Shown here: positions 44,982-54,406 of the stretch, in pieces
Position numbering within the stretch: the first letter of the stretch is position 1
How the letters are laid out: each line of letters opens with the position of its first letter
Origin: Paracoccaceae bacterium
GTDB lineage: Bacteria; Pseudomonadota; Alphaproteobacteria; Rhodobacterales; Rhodobacteraceae
NCBI GenBank assembly: GCA_018222585.1
Contig: JAAFAB010000001.1
Span: 124,001 to 188,000, forward strand
DNA length: 64,000 bases
Direction of reading: 5' to 3'
Program-made: the position numbers and the translations under genes
Notes under the pieces: model-generated
The model's input: the letters and a program-made list of their open reading frames with translations, nothing else
The model's database searches: none
Told to the model about the DNA's origin: nothing

Positions 44982-45830
44982 TCAAAGCCATTCGCCCTTG
45001 ACCGTCTGCCGGTAGATCCGGGCCAGCCAGCCATCGCCGCGCACCCGCGGCTCCAGCCCCTGACGGGTCAGCAGCTGGTAGGTGTCCTCGTACCACTGGG
45101 TCGAGCGGAAGTTGTGGCCCAGGATCGCGCCGGCGGTCTGCGCCTCATCGGTCAGGCCAAGCGAAAGGTAGGCTTCGACCAGGCGGTGCAGGGCCTCGGG
45201 CGTATGCGAGGTGGTCTGGAATTCCTCGACCACGGTGCGGAAGCGGTTGATCGCGGCACCGAAGTGATCGCGCTTCAGGTAATAGCGTCCGACCTCCATC
45301 TCCTTCGCCGCAAGATGGTCGAAGGCGAGGTCGAACTTCAGGATCGCCGACTTGGCGTATTCCGAGGAGGGATAGCGCTCGATCACCTGGCGCAGGGCCT
45401 GCAGCGCCTGGAAGGTGAGGCCCTGGTCACGTCCGATCTCGTCGATCTGATCGTAGTAGGACAGCGCCAGCAGGTACTGCGCGTAGGCGGCATCTTCCGA
45501 GGTCGGATAGAAGTCGATGTAACGCTGCGCCGCCGAACGGCTGTCCTCGTAGTTGCGGGCGGAATGATGGGCGAACGCCTGCATGATCAGCGCCCGCTGC
45601 GCCCATTCGGAATAGGGATAGAGGCGTTCGATCTCGGAGAAGTACTCGGCGGCATCCTCGAAGTTGCGCTCTTCCATCTCGTATTCGCCACGGCCGAAGA
45701 TCTGCTCGGCGGTGTAGGATTCCATCGGGACGCGACGATCGTCGACGCCGGGACCACCACCACATGCAGCAAGAGTAAGCGCCAGCAGGACGCCCCCCGC
45801 CAGCTTCCTTCGGATAGCTCCGCCCTTCAT
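44982..45830 (-). CDS. bamD: Outer-membrane protein assembly factor BamD
   Basis: 282 residues. Lipoprotein signal with lipobox ending LTLAAC (C23 lipidated). TPR-like repeats follow: FEDAAEYFSEIERLYPYSEWAQRALIMQAFAHHSARNYE, then later YIDFYPTSEDAAYAQYLLALSYYDQ and RYPSSEYAKSA. Part of the BAM complex that inserts beta-barrels into the outer membrane. It follows lpxC, another envelope gene, as is usual in Rhodobacterales. Confidence 0.96.
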   Translation of the reverse strand: MKGGAIRRKLAGGVLLALTLAACGGGPGVDDRRVPMESYTAEQIFGRGEYEMEERNFEDAAEYFSEIERLYPYSEWAQRALIMQAFAHHSARNYEDSRSAAQRYIDFYPTSEDAAYAQYLLALSYYDQIDEIGRDQGLTFQALQALRQVIERYPSSEYAKSAILKFDLAFDHLAAKEMEVGRYYLKRDHFGAAINRFRTVVEEFQTTSHTPEALHRLVEAYLSLGLTDEAQTAGAILGHNFRSTQWYEDTYQLLTRQGLEPRVRGDGWLARIYRQTVKGEWL

Positions 45831-45973
45831 GCCTGCTTCACCCCTTCAGCGTCCTAGTCATGGGCCGCGCAGGGCGCCGCCGCCCCCCGGTCCTAGCACA
45901 GAAAATTCCGGTGCAAAACGCCTTTACGCGCCGCGAGGCGGCAAAGCGGTCCGGCGGCCTGCACCATGCAAAA

Positions 45974-45997
45974 CGCCGCCCCCCAGGGGACGGCGTG
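45974..45997 (-). terminator. Terminator of lpxC
   Basis: On the minus strand ACGCCG-T-CCCC pairs with GGGG-G-CGGCGT around the loop and is followed by TTTTGC. It lies 24-47 bases beyond the lpxC stop, before bamD. Confidence 0.7.
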
Positions 45998-46020
45998 CGG
46001 GCCAGCCCGGCAAGGCGCCC

Positions 46021-46941
46021 TCAGGCGACGGCAGGCACTTCGGCGGGGGTCACACCGACTCCGGGCAGACGGGCGGCGGTGGCCTCGTCGCAGGACTGGA
46101 TGCGATAGTTGCGGCGGTCCGAGAACAGCTCGCGCAGCAGCGTGTTGGTCAGCGAGTGACCGGCGCGGATCCCCTCGTAGCGGGCCAGCAGCGGCGCGCC
46201 GGCAAGGGCCAGATCGCCGAGGGCGTCCAGCATCTTGTGGCGCACCGGCTCATCCGCGTGGCGCAGGCCCGACGGCGAAAGCACCCGGTCGCCGTCCACC
46301 ACCACGGCGTTGTCCAGCGTCCCGCCAAGCGCCAGCCCATTGGCCTGCATCATGTCGACATCGGCCTGGCGGCAGAAGGTGCGGCTGTCGGAGAGTTCGC
46401 GCACGAAGGCGCCGTTCTTGATCACCAGTTCGCGGTCCTGGCGCCCGATGGCGGCGTCGGGAAAGTCGATGTGGAAAGCGATCTCCATCTGGTCGGCGGG
46501 CAGCAGGCGGGCGACGGCCTCGCCGTTGCGCACTTCGACCGGGCGCAGCACGCGGATCGCCCGGCTGGGCGCCGCCTGCGGGCTGAGGCCCCGCGACAGG
46601 ATGCCCCGCACGAAGGGCGCCGCCGACCCGTCGAGGATCGGCACTTCCGGCCCGTCGATCTCGACCAGCGCATTGAAGATGCCGCAGCCGGCAAGGGCCG
46701 CCATGACATGTTCGATGGTCGAGACGGAGGCGCCGGAGGTATTGACGAGGCGGGTGCAGAGGGCGGTGCGTTCGACGGCGTTCCAACGCGCAGGCAGCAG
46801 CCCCTCGGCCTCGGAGAGGTCGGTGCGGCGGAACCAGATCCCGTATCCGGCCTTGGCCGGGCGGATCGTCAGTGTTGAGGGCTTGCCCGAATGCAAACCC
46901 TGGCCGGTAAAGCTGACCGGTGCGTTGATCGTCTGTTGCAC
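46021..46941 (-). CDS. lpxC: UDP-3-O-acyl-N-acetylglucosamine deacetylase LpxC
   Basis: Committed step of lipid A synthesis. 306 residues from a GTG at 46941 (VQQTINAPVSFTGQGLHSG), matching the family length of about 305; the longer frame to 46986 also uses GTG and is less likely. Zinc ligands: H78 in TIEHVMAAL, and the HKMLDALGD motif (His, Asp). Catalytic histidine in RAGHSLTN. It lies between ftsZ and bamD, and a terminator follows. Confidence 0.95.
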   Translation of the reverse strand: MQQTINAPVSFTGQGLHSGKPSTLTIRPAKAGYGIWFRRTDLSEAEGLLPARWNAVERTALCTRLVNTSGASVSTIEHVMAALAGCGIFNALVEIDGPEVPILDGSAAPFVRGILSRGLSPQAAPSRAIRVLRPVEVRNGEAVARLLPADQMEIAFHIDFPDAAIGRQDRELVIKNGAFVRELSDSRTFCRQADVDMMQANGLALGGTLDNAVVVDGDRVLSPSGLRHADEPVRHKMLDALGDLALAGAPLLARYEGIRAGHSLTNTLLRELFSDRRNYRIQSCDEATAARLPGVGVTPAEVPAVA

Positions 46942-46978
46942 GTTCTTACCCCAGGTGTCCCTACGGCCTGTCCCGGCC

Positions 46979-46994
46979 GTTAACACCTCATTAG
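46979..46994 (-). promoter_or_regulatory. CtrA-like site upstream of lpxC
   Basis: The minus strand reads CTAA-TGAGGTG-TTAAC, one base off the alphaproteobacterial CtrA consensus TTAA-N7-TTAAC. It is about 38 bases before the lpxC start. Binding is a prediction from pattern alone. Confidence 0.3.
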
Positions 46995-47118
46995 GTACGG
47001 GCTGGGGAAAAGAGCCTCAACTCACTCTTTGCAACGGATTGAAACATCGCCCGGAATACGGGGCGGAATCCTGCTTTGCCGCAAAACCGGTCTGCTCAAC
47101 GCCCTGTTTTCAAAGGAA

Positions 47119-47140
47119 AAGGCCGCCCTGAGGCGGCCTT
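47119..47140 (-). terminator. Terminator of ftsZ
   Basis: AAGGCCGCC (47119-47127), loop CTGA, GGCGGCCTT (47132-47140): perfect 9-bp stem followed, on the minus strand, by TTTTCC. It lies 80-101 bases past the ftsZ stop. Confidence 0.8.
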
Positions 47141-47219
47141 AACCCTGTCGATGGAACCTGACGTCAGAAACAGATGTGATCGCCTCTGTAACCGCCGGAT
47201 GTCCCCTCGTGCCGTTCGA

Positions 47220-49040
47220 TCAGTTGGCCTGACGACGCAGGAAGGCCGGAATCTCGATCCGCTCCTGGTCGGGATCGGCCTCGTGCTGGGGCGCGCGGCG
47301 CGGGGCGGCCTGGGGCTCGACCCGGGGCTGCGGCGCCGGGGCGGCACGGTGCTGGGCCTGGGGCGCATGGCCCCCTTCGGGCTGGCCGGTCATCCGGTTG
47401 ATCAGCGAGTTGATCCGCGAGCGTTTCTCGGCCGGGACCTCCTGCTGGGTCGGTTGCGGTTGCGGCTGCGGCTGACGGGGCTGCGGCTGCACGCGCCCAC
47501 CTTCCGAACGCGGCTGCTTCGAGACCGCGGCCTGCAGGCGCGCGATGGTCTCGGGCGAGGGCTGGCCGGGTCGACGCGGTGCCGGAGCGATGAAGGCTTC
47601 GCGATCCATCTCCTCTTCGGCATGGGTCATCGGCGCCGCCGCGGTGCGGGCAGGCTGGTAGGCCGGGGGCGGCAGTTCGTCCTGGGCCTCGTACTGACGC
47701 TGTTCGGGGCGCGCGGTATAGGCGGGTTGCGCCTGCTGCGGCTCCTGCGGCTGGTAGCGCGGTTGCTGGTATCCATGCGCGGCGGGACGTGCCGCCGGTT
47801 GCGGGGCCGGCTGCGGCGCGGGCTGCTGGCGCTCGAGGTCGTCGAAGAGGGTCGGCGCGTTGTCCAGGTCCTCTTCCAGCGGCGCATAGCCGTGCTGACG
47901 CGCGGCGGGCTGCTGGTAGGTCGGTTGCTGTGCGGGCTGGGGGGCCGGCTGCGGCGCCGGAGCGGGCTGCTGGTGCTGCGCCTCGACCGCGGCTTCCTCT
48001 TCCATGCGCACGGCGGTCTTCAGCGGCTCGGCCATGCGACGGCGGGGCACCGGGATTTCCTGGTGGCTGTCCACGGCGTCGATGCCCGTGGCGACCACGG
48101 AGACGCGCATCGCGCCTTCCATGCCCTCGTCCAGGGTCGAGCCGACGATGATGTTGGCGTCCGGGTCCACTTCCTCGCGGATGCGGTTCGCGGCTTCGTC
48201 CAGTTCGAACAGGGTCAGGTCGTGACCGCCGGTGATGTTGATCAGCACGCCACGGGCGCCCTTGAGGCTGATCTCGTCGAGCAGCGGGTTGGCGATGGCC
48301 TTCTCGGCGGCCTGCAGGGCGCGGGTCTCGCCCTCGGCTTCGCCGGTGCCCATCATCGCCTTGCCCATCTCGTCCATCACGGCGCGGACGTCGGCGAAGT
48401 CGAGGTTGATCAGGCCGGGGCGGACCATCAGGTCGGTAACACCCTTGACGCCCTGGTACAGCACGTCATCGGCCATCGAGAACGCCTCGGTGAAGGTCGT
48501 CTTCTCGTTCGCCAGGCGGAACAGGTTCTGGTTCGGGATGATGATCAGCGTGTCCACGACCTTCTGGAGGGCGTCGACGCCGTCCTCGGCCTGGCGCATC
48601 CGCTTCACGCCTTCGAACTGGAAGGGCTTGGTCACCACGCCGACGGTCAGCACGCCCAGCTCACGCGCGGCCTGCGCGATGATCGGGGCGGCACCGGTGC
48701 CGGTGCCACCGCCCATGCCGGCGGTGATGAAGCACATGTGCGCGCCGGCCAGGTAATCGACGATCTGCTCGATGCTCTCTTCGGCGGCAGCGGCACCGAC
48801 AGAGGCTTTCGCCCCGGCGCCCAGACCTTCCGTCACCTTGACGCCAAGCTGCACGCGGGCCTGCGCGCGGCTCTGTTGAAGCGCCTGGGCGTCGGTGTTC
48901 GCAACGACGAAATCGACCCCCTCAAGCTCCTTGTCGATCATGTTGTTGACGGCATTACCGCCGGCCCCGCCCACACCGAACACGGTGATGCGCGGCTTCA
49001 ACTCTTCTCCCATGCCGGGAACGCTGAGGTTCAGTGTCAT
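47220..49040 (-). CDS. ftsZ: Cell division protein FtsZ with a long disordered linker
   Basis: Tubulin-like GTPase that forms the division ring. 606 residues: GTPase core to about 320 with the tubulin signature GGGTGTG at 110-116 and [10 protein letters not shown] near 48-57. Then a Gln/Pro/Ala-rich linker of about 250 residues ([17 protein letters not shown]-like repeats) and the C-terminal tail peptide [16 protein letters not shown] that binds FtsA and other partners. E. coli FtsZ is 383 residues, but long linkers are common in alphaproteobacteria. Downstream of ftsA by 166 bases. Confidence 0.98.
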   Translation of the reverse strand: MTLNLSVPGMGEELKPRITVFGVGGAGGNAVNNMIDKELEGVDFVVANTDAQALQQSRAQARVQLGVKVTEGLGAGAKASVGAAAAEESIEQIVDYLAGAHMCFITAGMGGGTGTGAAPIIAQAARELGVLTVGVVTKPFQFEGVKRMRQAEDGVDALQKVVDTLIIIPNQNLFRLANEKTTFTEAFSMADDVLYQGVKGVTDLMVRPGLINLDFADVRAVMDEMGKAMMGTGEAEGETRALQAAEKAIANPLLDEISLKGARGVLINITGGHDLTLFELDEAANRIREEVDPDANIIVGSTLDEGMEGAMRVSVVATGIDAVDSHQEIPVPRRRMAEPLKTAVRMEEEAAVEAQHQQPAPAPQPAPQPAQQPTYQQPAARQHGYAPLEEDLDNAPTLFDDLERQQPAPQPAPQPAARPAAHGYQQPRYQPQEPQQAQPAYTARPEQRQYEAQDELPPPAYQPARTAAAPMTHAEEEMDREAFIAPAPRRPGQPSPETIARLQAAVSKQPRSEGGRVQPQPRQPQPQPQPTQQEVPAEKRSRINSLINRMTGQPEGGHAPQAQHRAAPAPQPRVEPQAAPRRAPQHEADPDQERIEIPAFLRRQAN

Positions 49041-49206
49041 CGATTTTCCGCCTGCTTGGCCCCTTTGCGGGGTTTTTTCTGCCTATCACGTAAAACATTA
49101 ACGCTTTCCCGGAGGCTCGTCACCCCAAAATAAGCGAAAAACACCAAATCTGGCGCGAATTCAGAGCGCGTTCGCGGTATCTCGCCGAAAGCACATGATG
49201 TTGCGT

Positions 49207-50547
49207 TTACCAGTTGTCACGGAACCAGCGCACGGCCCGTTTCAGCGACCGCGCCGGGAACTGGTCGAGCGGCAGGTCGAAGTCCCACCACTCGTCCTGC
49301 GGGTGCGCCGCGAAGAGGCACATGCCGACCGCCGAGGCAAAGCCCGGGCCGGTCGCCGCCTGCGGCAACCCATGCACGCGCAGCGGGCGCCCGAGGCGCA
49401 CCTGCTGGCCGAGGATCTTCGACGCCAGCGCCCCGAGGCCCGGGATCTGGCTGGCGCCACCGGTCAGCACGATCTGCTGGTTCGGCAGGTGATCGAAGCC
49501 CGCCGCATCAAGGCAGAGGCGGACCTCCTCCAGGATTTCCTCGACCCGCGGGCGCATGATGCCGATCAGCTCGGCACGGGTGCAGGAGCGGCGGTCGTGT
49601 TCGTAGTCGCCGGTCTCGCCGCCGATCTCGATGCGCTCGCGGTCGTCCATGCCGGTGGCGTGAACACCGCCGTAGAAGGTTTTCAGCCTCTCGGCATTGG
49701 CAAACGGGATCTGCAGCGCCATCGAGATGTCGCCGGTGACGTGATCGCCGCCCATGCGCACCGCATCGGCGTAAATCATGTGTTTTTTCATGAAGATGGA
49801 CAGGGACGTGGTGCCGCCACCCATGTCGATGCAGGCCGCGCCCAGCTCCTGCTCGTCCTCGACGAGGCTGGAGATGCCCGAGACATAGGGCGAGGAAGCG
49901 ATGCCCGCCAGCTCCAGATCGCAGCGTTTCACGCAATGGGCCAGGTTCTGCACCGCCGCCGCATCGACGGTCAGCATGTGCATGTCGGTGGCCAGCGCGG
50001 TGCCGATCTGGCCGCGCGGGTCCGACAGGCCCGAGCGGTGGTCGAGCGCGAAGTTCACCGGCTGCGCGTGCAGGACCTCGCGGCCCTCGCCGTAGTCGGG
50101 AAGGTCGCAGGCGGCCAGCACCCGGCTGACATCCTGTTCGGTGACCAGATCGCCCTCGACCTGGACCTCGCCGGCCAGCCCGTAGCTGCGCGGCCCGGCG
50201 CCGGAGAAGCAGGCGATGACGTGATCGACACGCACCTTGGCCATCTTCTGCGCCGCCTGCAGGGCGGTGCGGATGGCGCGTTCGGTTTCCGGCATGGCGT
50301 CGATCTCGCCGAAGCGGACCCCGCGCGACCGGGTGGTGGCGGCCCCGATGACCCGGAAGCCCGCCTGGCCGGCCAGCGATCCGACACCGTCGCCCGGCAG
50401 GGCGCCGCGCCCCGCATTGTCGAAGCGCAGGATCAGGCAGGCGATTTTCGAGGTGCCCACATCCAGCACCGCCACGACTCCGCGCTGCATCGCGGCCTTG
50501 CGCATGTTGCGCATGGCCCGCTGGGATTCATAAAGCTCCATCATCAT
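49207..50547 (-). CDS. ftsA: Cell division protein FtsA
   Basis: 446-residue actin-like ATPase that tethers FtsZ to the membrane. Phosphate-1 VAVLDVGTSKIACLIL near 25-40, phosphate-2 ACIDMGGGTTSLSIF, the adenosine motif VLTGGASQIPGL, and a C-terminal amphipathic helix ARSLKRAVRWFRDNW that acts as the membrane anchor. GATATA-type frames upstream (ATG at 50547, or 50541 after two Met) are equally possible starts. It follows ftsQ. Confidence 0.97.
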   Translation of the reverse strand: MMMELYESQRAMRNMRKAAMQRGVVAVLDVGTSKIACLILRFDNAGRGALPGDGVGSLAGQAGFRVIGAATTRSRGVRFGEIDAMPETERAIRTALQAAQKMAKVRVDHVIACFSGAGPRSYGLAGEVQVEGDLVTEQDVSRVLAACDLPDYGEGREVLHAQPVNFALDHRSGLSDPRGQIGTALATDMHMLTVDAAAVQNLAHCVKRCDLELAGIASSPYVSGISSLVEDEQELGAACIDMGGGTTSLSIFMKKHMIYADAVRMGGDHVTGDISMALQIPFANAERLKTFYGGVHATGMDDRERIEIGGETGDYEHDRRSCTRAELIGIMRPRVEEILEEVRLCLDAAGFDHLPNQQIVLTGGASQIPGLGALASKILGQQVRLGRPLRVHGLPQAATGPGFASAVGMCLFAAHPQDEWWDFDLPLDQFPARSLKRAVRWFRDNW

Positions 50548-50603
50548 CTGCCGTCCGCTGCCTCTTCCTGTCGACCTTCTGGCCGGTTCTCGTTGATCTG
50601 CCC

Positions 50604-50646
50604 CGTCACTTCACAAGACCCGTCACTTCACAAGACGCGTCACTTC
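50604..50646. repeat. 17-base tandem direct repeat at the ftsQ 3' end
   Basis: CGTCACTTCACAAGAC repeats at 50604-50620 and 50621-50637, and begins again at 50638 (CGTCACTTC), overlapping the ftsQ stop (TCA at 50640-50642). It looks like a duplication of the end of the coding region. Confidence 0.8.
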
Positions 50647-51536
50647 GCCTGCCCCGCCTCGAGCACCAGCGACCTCAGGTGGCGCCAGTCCGTCACCGCG
50701 CCTTCGCTCAGGCGCAGGGTCGGCCGGTCGGCCAACCGCATGTCCACCGCCAGCACGTCGCGGCCCAGAAGCTCCTGCGCGCCGTCCAGCGCCAGCACCC
50801 GCTCCAGCGCCTGCACCGATTTCTCCTCGGGCAGCAGGATGCGCTGATCGCGGTCCAGCACCACGTCCCAGCGACGCTCTCCGATCCGCTCCAGCCCGCG
50901 CAGGCGCTGCGCAATGGGCTCGGCGGCGGCAATCAGCGCCAAGGCCTCGGGGATGGCCGAGGGCTGTCCCGCGCCCGCCAGCACCGGCAGGTCGGGCCGT
51001 TCGCCCCGGCTGTGGATGGCACCGGTCACCGCGCCTGTCGGATCGACCAGATCGTAGCCGTCGGCGCCGCGCCAGATGGCCACCGGCACCCGTTCGACCA
51101 CCGAGACCCGCAGCACCCCGCCGTCGCGCAGCTGCAAGGCGGCCTCGGCCACCGAGGGCAGGCTTTCGACCGTTTCCTTCAGGCCGGCCAGGTCGATATG
51201 GAAGGACGATCGCGGCAGATCCAGCTCGGCGATCTCGCGGATGTCCTCCTCGGTGCCGGGCGAGGCATTGGTGACCTCCATGGCGTAGACCATGAACTGC
51301 TCCATGGTCTCGACGTCGGTCTTCCAGCCGCGGATCATCGCCACCACGGTGTCGCGGCGCATCTCGTCGGCCATGTAGAGATGGACCGAGCCGAAGCACA
51401 CCGCCGCCGGGACGACAATGCGCAGCGCCAGCCGATAGCCCGGCGTCAGCATCAGCCGCTGCAGCCGGTAGGCCCAGCGGGAGGGCGCCGGATCGGGCCG
51501 GGCGCCCCTGGACCGGGCGGATCTCAGCGCTCGCAT
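50640..51536 (-). CDS. ftsQ: Cell division protein FtsQ
   Basis: 298 residues from the ATG at 51536 (GGTGGAGGAC box), overlapping the end of ddl by 13 bases; the frame to 51563 adds nine residues. Basic cytoplasmic N-terminus ([10 protein letters not shown]), one membrane helix ([20 protein letters not shown]), then a periplasmic POTRA domain ([37 protein letters not shown]) and the beta domain. Scaffold of the divisome. Confidence 0.94.
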   Translation of the reverse strand: MRALRSARSRGARPDPAPSRWAYRLQRLMLTPGYRLALRIVVPAAVCFGSVHLYMADEMRRDTVVAMIRGWKTDVETMEQFMVYAMEVTNASPGTEEDIREIAELDLPRSSFHIDLAGLKETVESLPSVAEAALQLRDGGVLRVSVVERVPVAIWRGADGYDLVDPTGAVTGAIHSRGERPDLPVLAGAGQPSAIPEALALIAAAEPIAQRLRGLERIGERRWDVVLDRDQRILLPEEKSVQALERVLALDGAQELLGRDVLAVDMRLADRPTLRLSEGAVTDWRHLRSLVLEAGQAK

Positions 51537-52444
51537 GAGGCGTCCTCCACCATCCAGCAGCACAGCTTGCCGAAGCTCATCCCCATGGCCGCCGCCTGTT
51601 CGGGCACCAGCGAGGTCGGCGTCATGCCGGGCTGGGTGTTGGTCTCCAACAGCACGAGGCCATCAAGGCCGCGGCTGTCGTCCCAGCGGAAATCCGTGCG
51701 CGAGACACCGCGGCATCCCAGCACCTGATGCGCGGTCAGCGCATGGGCCATGCAGGCCTCGGTGATCTCGGCGGGCAGTTCGGCCGGGCAGACGTGATGC
51801 GAACCGCCGGGCGTGTACTTGGCGGCATAGTCGTACCAGCCTTCGGTGACGATCTCGGTCACGCAGAGGGCGCGGTCGCCCAGCACCGAAACCGTCAGCT
51901 CGCGCCCCGGCACATAGGCTTCGACCATCAGCGTCGCGGGCATCTCGGGCGCCAGCTGCGGCGGGCGGTTGGCGCCCTCCTGGACGATGTAGATCCCGAC
52001 GGAGGAGCCTTCGTTGTAGGGCTTCACCACATAAGGCGGGGCCATGACGTGATCGGCCTCGACCTCGGCCCGCTCGGCCAGCAGGCTGTCGACCACCGGC
52101 AGCCCGGCGGCACGATAGGCGGCCTTGGTGCGTTCCTTGTCCATCGCCAGCGCGGACGACAGCACCCCGGAATGGGTATAGGGCAGGCGCAGCCATTCCA
52201 GCATCCCCTGCACGCAGCCGTCCTCTCCCCAGCGACCGTGGAGCGCGTTGAAGACGACATCGGGAGAGATTTCGGCAAGACGTGCGGCAAGGTCGTCGCC
52301 CGCATCCACGGTCACGACCTCGAAACCTTCGTCCCGCAAAGCGGCGGCGCATTCACGCCCCGACGACAGCGACACCTCGCGTTCAGCCGAGGGTCCGCCC
52401 ATCAGGAGTGCCACTTTCGGGTTTGCCCTGCTCGACGAACCCAT
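51524..52444 (-). CDS. ddl: D-alanine--D-alanine ligase
   Basis: 306 residues from the ATG at 52444 (ATTGAGGCAC box). ATP-grasp fold: N-terminal [18 protein letters not shown], catalytic [15 protein letters not shown]-binding [12 protein letters not shown], and [20 protein letters not shown]. Makes the D-Ala-D-Ala dipeptide for MurF. The longer frame from 52531 adds non-homologous residues. Confidence 0.97.
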   Translation of the reverse strand: MGSSSRANPKVALLMGGPSAEREVSLSSGRECAAALRDEGFEVVTVDAGDDLAARLAEISPDVVFNALHGRWGEDGCVQGMLEWLRLPYTHSGVLSSALAMDKERTKAAYRAAGLPVVDSLLAERAEVEADHVMAPPYVVKPYNEGSSVGIYIVQEGANRPPQLAPEMPATLMVEAYVPGRELTVSVLGDRALCVTEIVTEGWYDYAAKYTPGGSHHVCPAELPAEITEACMAHALTAHQVLGCRGVSRTDFRWDDSRGLDGLVLLETNTQPGMTPTSLVPEQAAAMGMSFGKLCCWMVEDASCER

Positions 52445-52576
52445 GTGCCTCAATGTCCCGGACCTTTGCGGCCCTTCTCGTTCCCCGGGCAAACCCCGGG
52501 CGCCCTGGCCGATGGAACCGGCTTCCGGCAAAACTGCCCGCCTTTCGGCGTGATTATAAGTGTTTTCAGCGGATCT

Positions 52577-53530
52577 TCAGGTGGTCTCGCCCCCATCGGG
52601 ACCGGGGGCCGGGTCACCCACCCGCATGATTTCCCAATGTAACTCTATTCCCCGGCTTTTAAAAACCCTTTTTCGGACTTCCTCGCCCAGATCTTCCAGG
52701 TCGCGCGCCGTGGCCTCGCCGGTATTGATCATGAAGTTCGAATGCTTCTCGCTCATCTGCGCGCCGCCGATGGAGAAACCGCGCAGGCCCGCCTCGTCGA
52801 TCAGCTTCCAGGCCTTGAGGTCGTGCACGTCATCCGCCCGCCCGGTCGACGAGAAGCCCGCGGGGTTGCGGAAGGTCGAGCCGGCGGAGCGGTCCTTGAC
52901 CGGCTGGCTCGCGTCGCGCTGGTCGAGCTGTGCCTGCATCCGCGCCACCAGCGCCTCGGGATCGCCCTCTTGCGCCTCGAAGGTGGCGCCGGTCAACACC
53001 CAGCCCTCGGGCAGCGCGCTGTGACGATAGGCGAACTCCAGATCCTCGGGCGACAGCGTCACCGCCCTGCCCTCGCGCGTCACCGCATGGGCCTCGACCA
53101 GCACGTCGGCGACGTAGCTGCCATAGCAGCCGGCATTCATCCGCACCGCGCCGCCGATCGAGCCGGGGATGGTGCGCAGGAAGGTCAGGTCCAGCCCCGC
53201 ATCGGCGGCCTTGCGCGCAACATGGCTGTCCGGGCAGGCGGCGCCCGCCGTCACCCGCGTGCCCTCGATCTCTACCCCGTTGAAGCCGCGCCCCAGCCGG
53301 ATCACCACGCCCCGGATACCGCCGTCGCGCACGATCAGGTTGGATCCGACACCCATCACGAAGACCGGCACCTCGGCGTCCAGTTCCGCCAGGAAATGCT
53401 GCAGATCCTCAAGGTCGGCGGGCTGGAAAAGATAGTCGGCCGGACCGCCGACGCGCAGCCATGTCAGCCGCGACAGGTCCCGGCCCGGCGTCAGCGCGCC
53501 CCTGATCTCGATCTCCTGCGGTCGGGCCAT
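52577..53530 (-). CDS. murB: UDP-N-acetylmuramate dehydrogenase MurB
   Basis: FAD-dependent reduction of UDP-GlcNAc-enolpyruvate to UDP-MurNAc. 317 residues from the ATG at 53530 (AGGAGGCCCC box). FAD-binding [36 protein letters not shown], active-site serine in SAGSTFRNP, and [28 protein letters not shown]. It is separated from ddl by 132 bases without recognisable features. Confidence 0.97.
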   Translation of the reverse strand: MARPQEIEIRGALTPGRDLSRLTWLRVGGPADYLFQPADLEDLQHFLAELDAEVPVFVMGVGSNLIVRDGGIRGVVIRLGRGFNGVEIEGTRVTAGAACPDSHVARKAADAGLDLTFLRTIPGSIGGAVRMNAGCYGSYVADVLVEAHAVTREGRAVTLSPEDLEFAYRHSALPEGWVLTGATFEAQEGDPEALVARMQAQLDQRDASQPVKDRSAGSTFRNPAGFSSTGRADDVHDLKAWKLIDEAGLRGFSIGGAQMSEKHSNFMINTGEATARDLEDLGEEVRKRVFKSRGIELHWEIMRVGDPAPGPDGGETT

Positions 53531-53556
53531 GGGGCCTCCTGCTGTCAGCTTGCCGA

Positions 53557-53601
53557 AAATGTCCCGGGGGAGTCGGCGCGGCCGACGGAGGCAGAGCCCC
53601 C
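53557..53601 (+). repeat. Right half of an R1 composite repeat
   Basis: GAAAATGTCCCGGGGG, then stem GTCGGC-GCG-GCCGAC (53572-53586), then GGAGGC-AGA-GCCCCC (53587-53601, one mismatch). Same order as in the full copies, but the left arm is missing. In the 116-base gap between murB and the 97-residue membrane-protein gene. Confidence 0.8.
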
Positions 53602-53646
53602 TCCCCCGCCCCGCAGATAGCAACCGGGGCCCGGGGTCACAAGCGA

Positions 53647-53940
53647 TCAGCGCCGCCAGAGCAACCGCAGCGCCATCCAGGCCAGCGCCAGCACCAGCCC
53701 GCCCAGGCCGAAGACCATCAGCGCCAGCCCCGTGGCATAGGCCAGAATCGGGCCCGGGCTCGGGTTCAGTCCAGGCACCTGGTTCGGCATCCCGACGATC
53801 CGGACCGCCAGCAGCATCAAGCCCCCGATCGCCGGCAGACCAAGGGCAAGGCCCCACTCATCGCCAAGCGCGCAACGGAAGACTGTCGCGGCGACGATCA
53901 GGCCGATCAGCAAAGGCAGAAGAAACAGAATAAGGTCCAA
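53647..53940 (-). CDS. Small membrane protein between murC and murB
   Basis: 97 residues, three hydrophobic helices ([68 protein letters not shown]). No catalytic motif. Three bases after the DUF2484 gene and in the same orientation as mur genes, so it may contribute to envelope assembly; that is inference from position. Confidence 0.8.
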   Translation of the reverse strand: MDLILFLLPLLIGLIVAATVFRCALGDEWGLALGLPAIGGLMLLAVRIVGMPNQVPGLNPSPGPILAYATGLALMVFGLGGLVLALAWMALRLLWRR

Positions 53941-53943
53941 GCC

Positions 53944-54189
53944 TCAGCCGAGACGCGAGCGCAGCCAGCGGGTCAGGTAGACGACGGGCCAGCGCAGGAT
54001 CGACATGCCGCCCAGAAGCACGATCAGCCCGGCCCAGGGACCGTGCTGCATGGTGACGAACCCCAGGATCGGGATCCCGCAGGCGATCAGCACGTAGGCC
54101 CGCGACCAGTGCTGATCCTTCGACGGGATCATCGCAAGGATATTCGCCGCCACGCCCCAGAGGGCCGCAAGAAGGATGGATTCGCTCAT
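53944..54189 (-). CDS. DUF2484-family membrane protein
   Basis: 81 residues with three hydrophobic segments: SILLAALWGVAANILAMI, AYVLIACGIPILGFVTM and WAGLIVLLGGMSILRWP, ending in a basic tail. DUF2484 proteins are, as far as I recall, mostly seen in Rhodobacterales next to murB/murC. Function unknown. The 217-base gap 54190-54406 before it is AT-richer (ATTATTTTTTTGTCG) and may hold its promoter. Confidence 0.85.
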   Translation of the reverse strand: MSESILLAALWGVAANILAMIPSKDQHWSRAYVLIACGIPILGFVTMQHGPWAGLIVLLGGMSILRWPVVYLTRWLRSRLG

Positions 54190-54406
54190 CGTGCTGCCTC
54201 CTCTTCCGAGATCTTCGGACTCGGCGTTTCATCGCCGCCCTGACCCCATTATTTTTTTGTCGTCTGTTGCCTGTTTGCAAGAACTTAGCCGCAAGATGCT
54301 GCCGGAACAAGAAAGTTCTGGGCAAAACGCTCAGGTTTTATCAGCAAATCCCCGCCGGAACGATTGGCAACTGTCAGCCGCTTACGCCGGGAAAGGCACC
54401 AAAAGC

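Noticed and set aside
49041-49206. Terminator-like CCCC-TTTGC-GGGG followed by T in the ftsA-ftsZ gap
   Set aside because: The T-run is on the plus strand whereas both genes are minus strand; the stem is only four to five base pairs.
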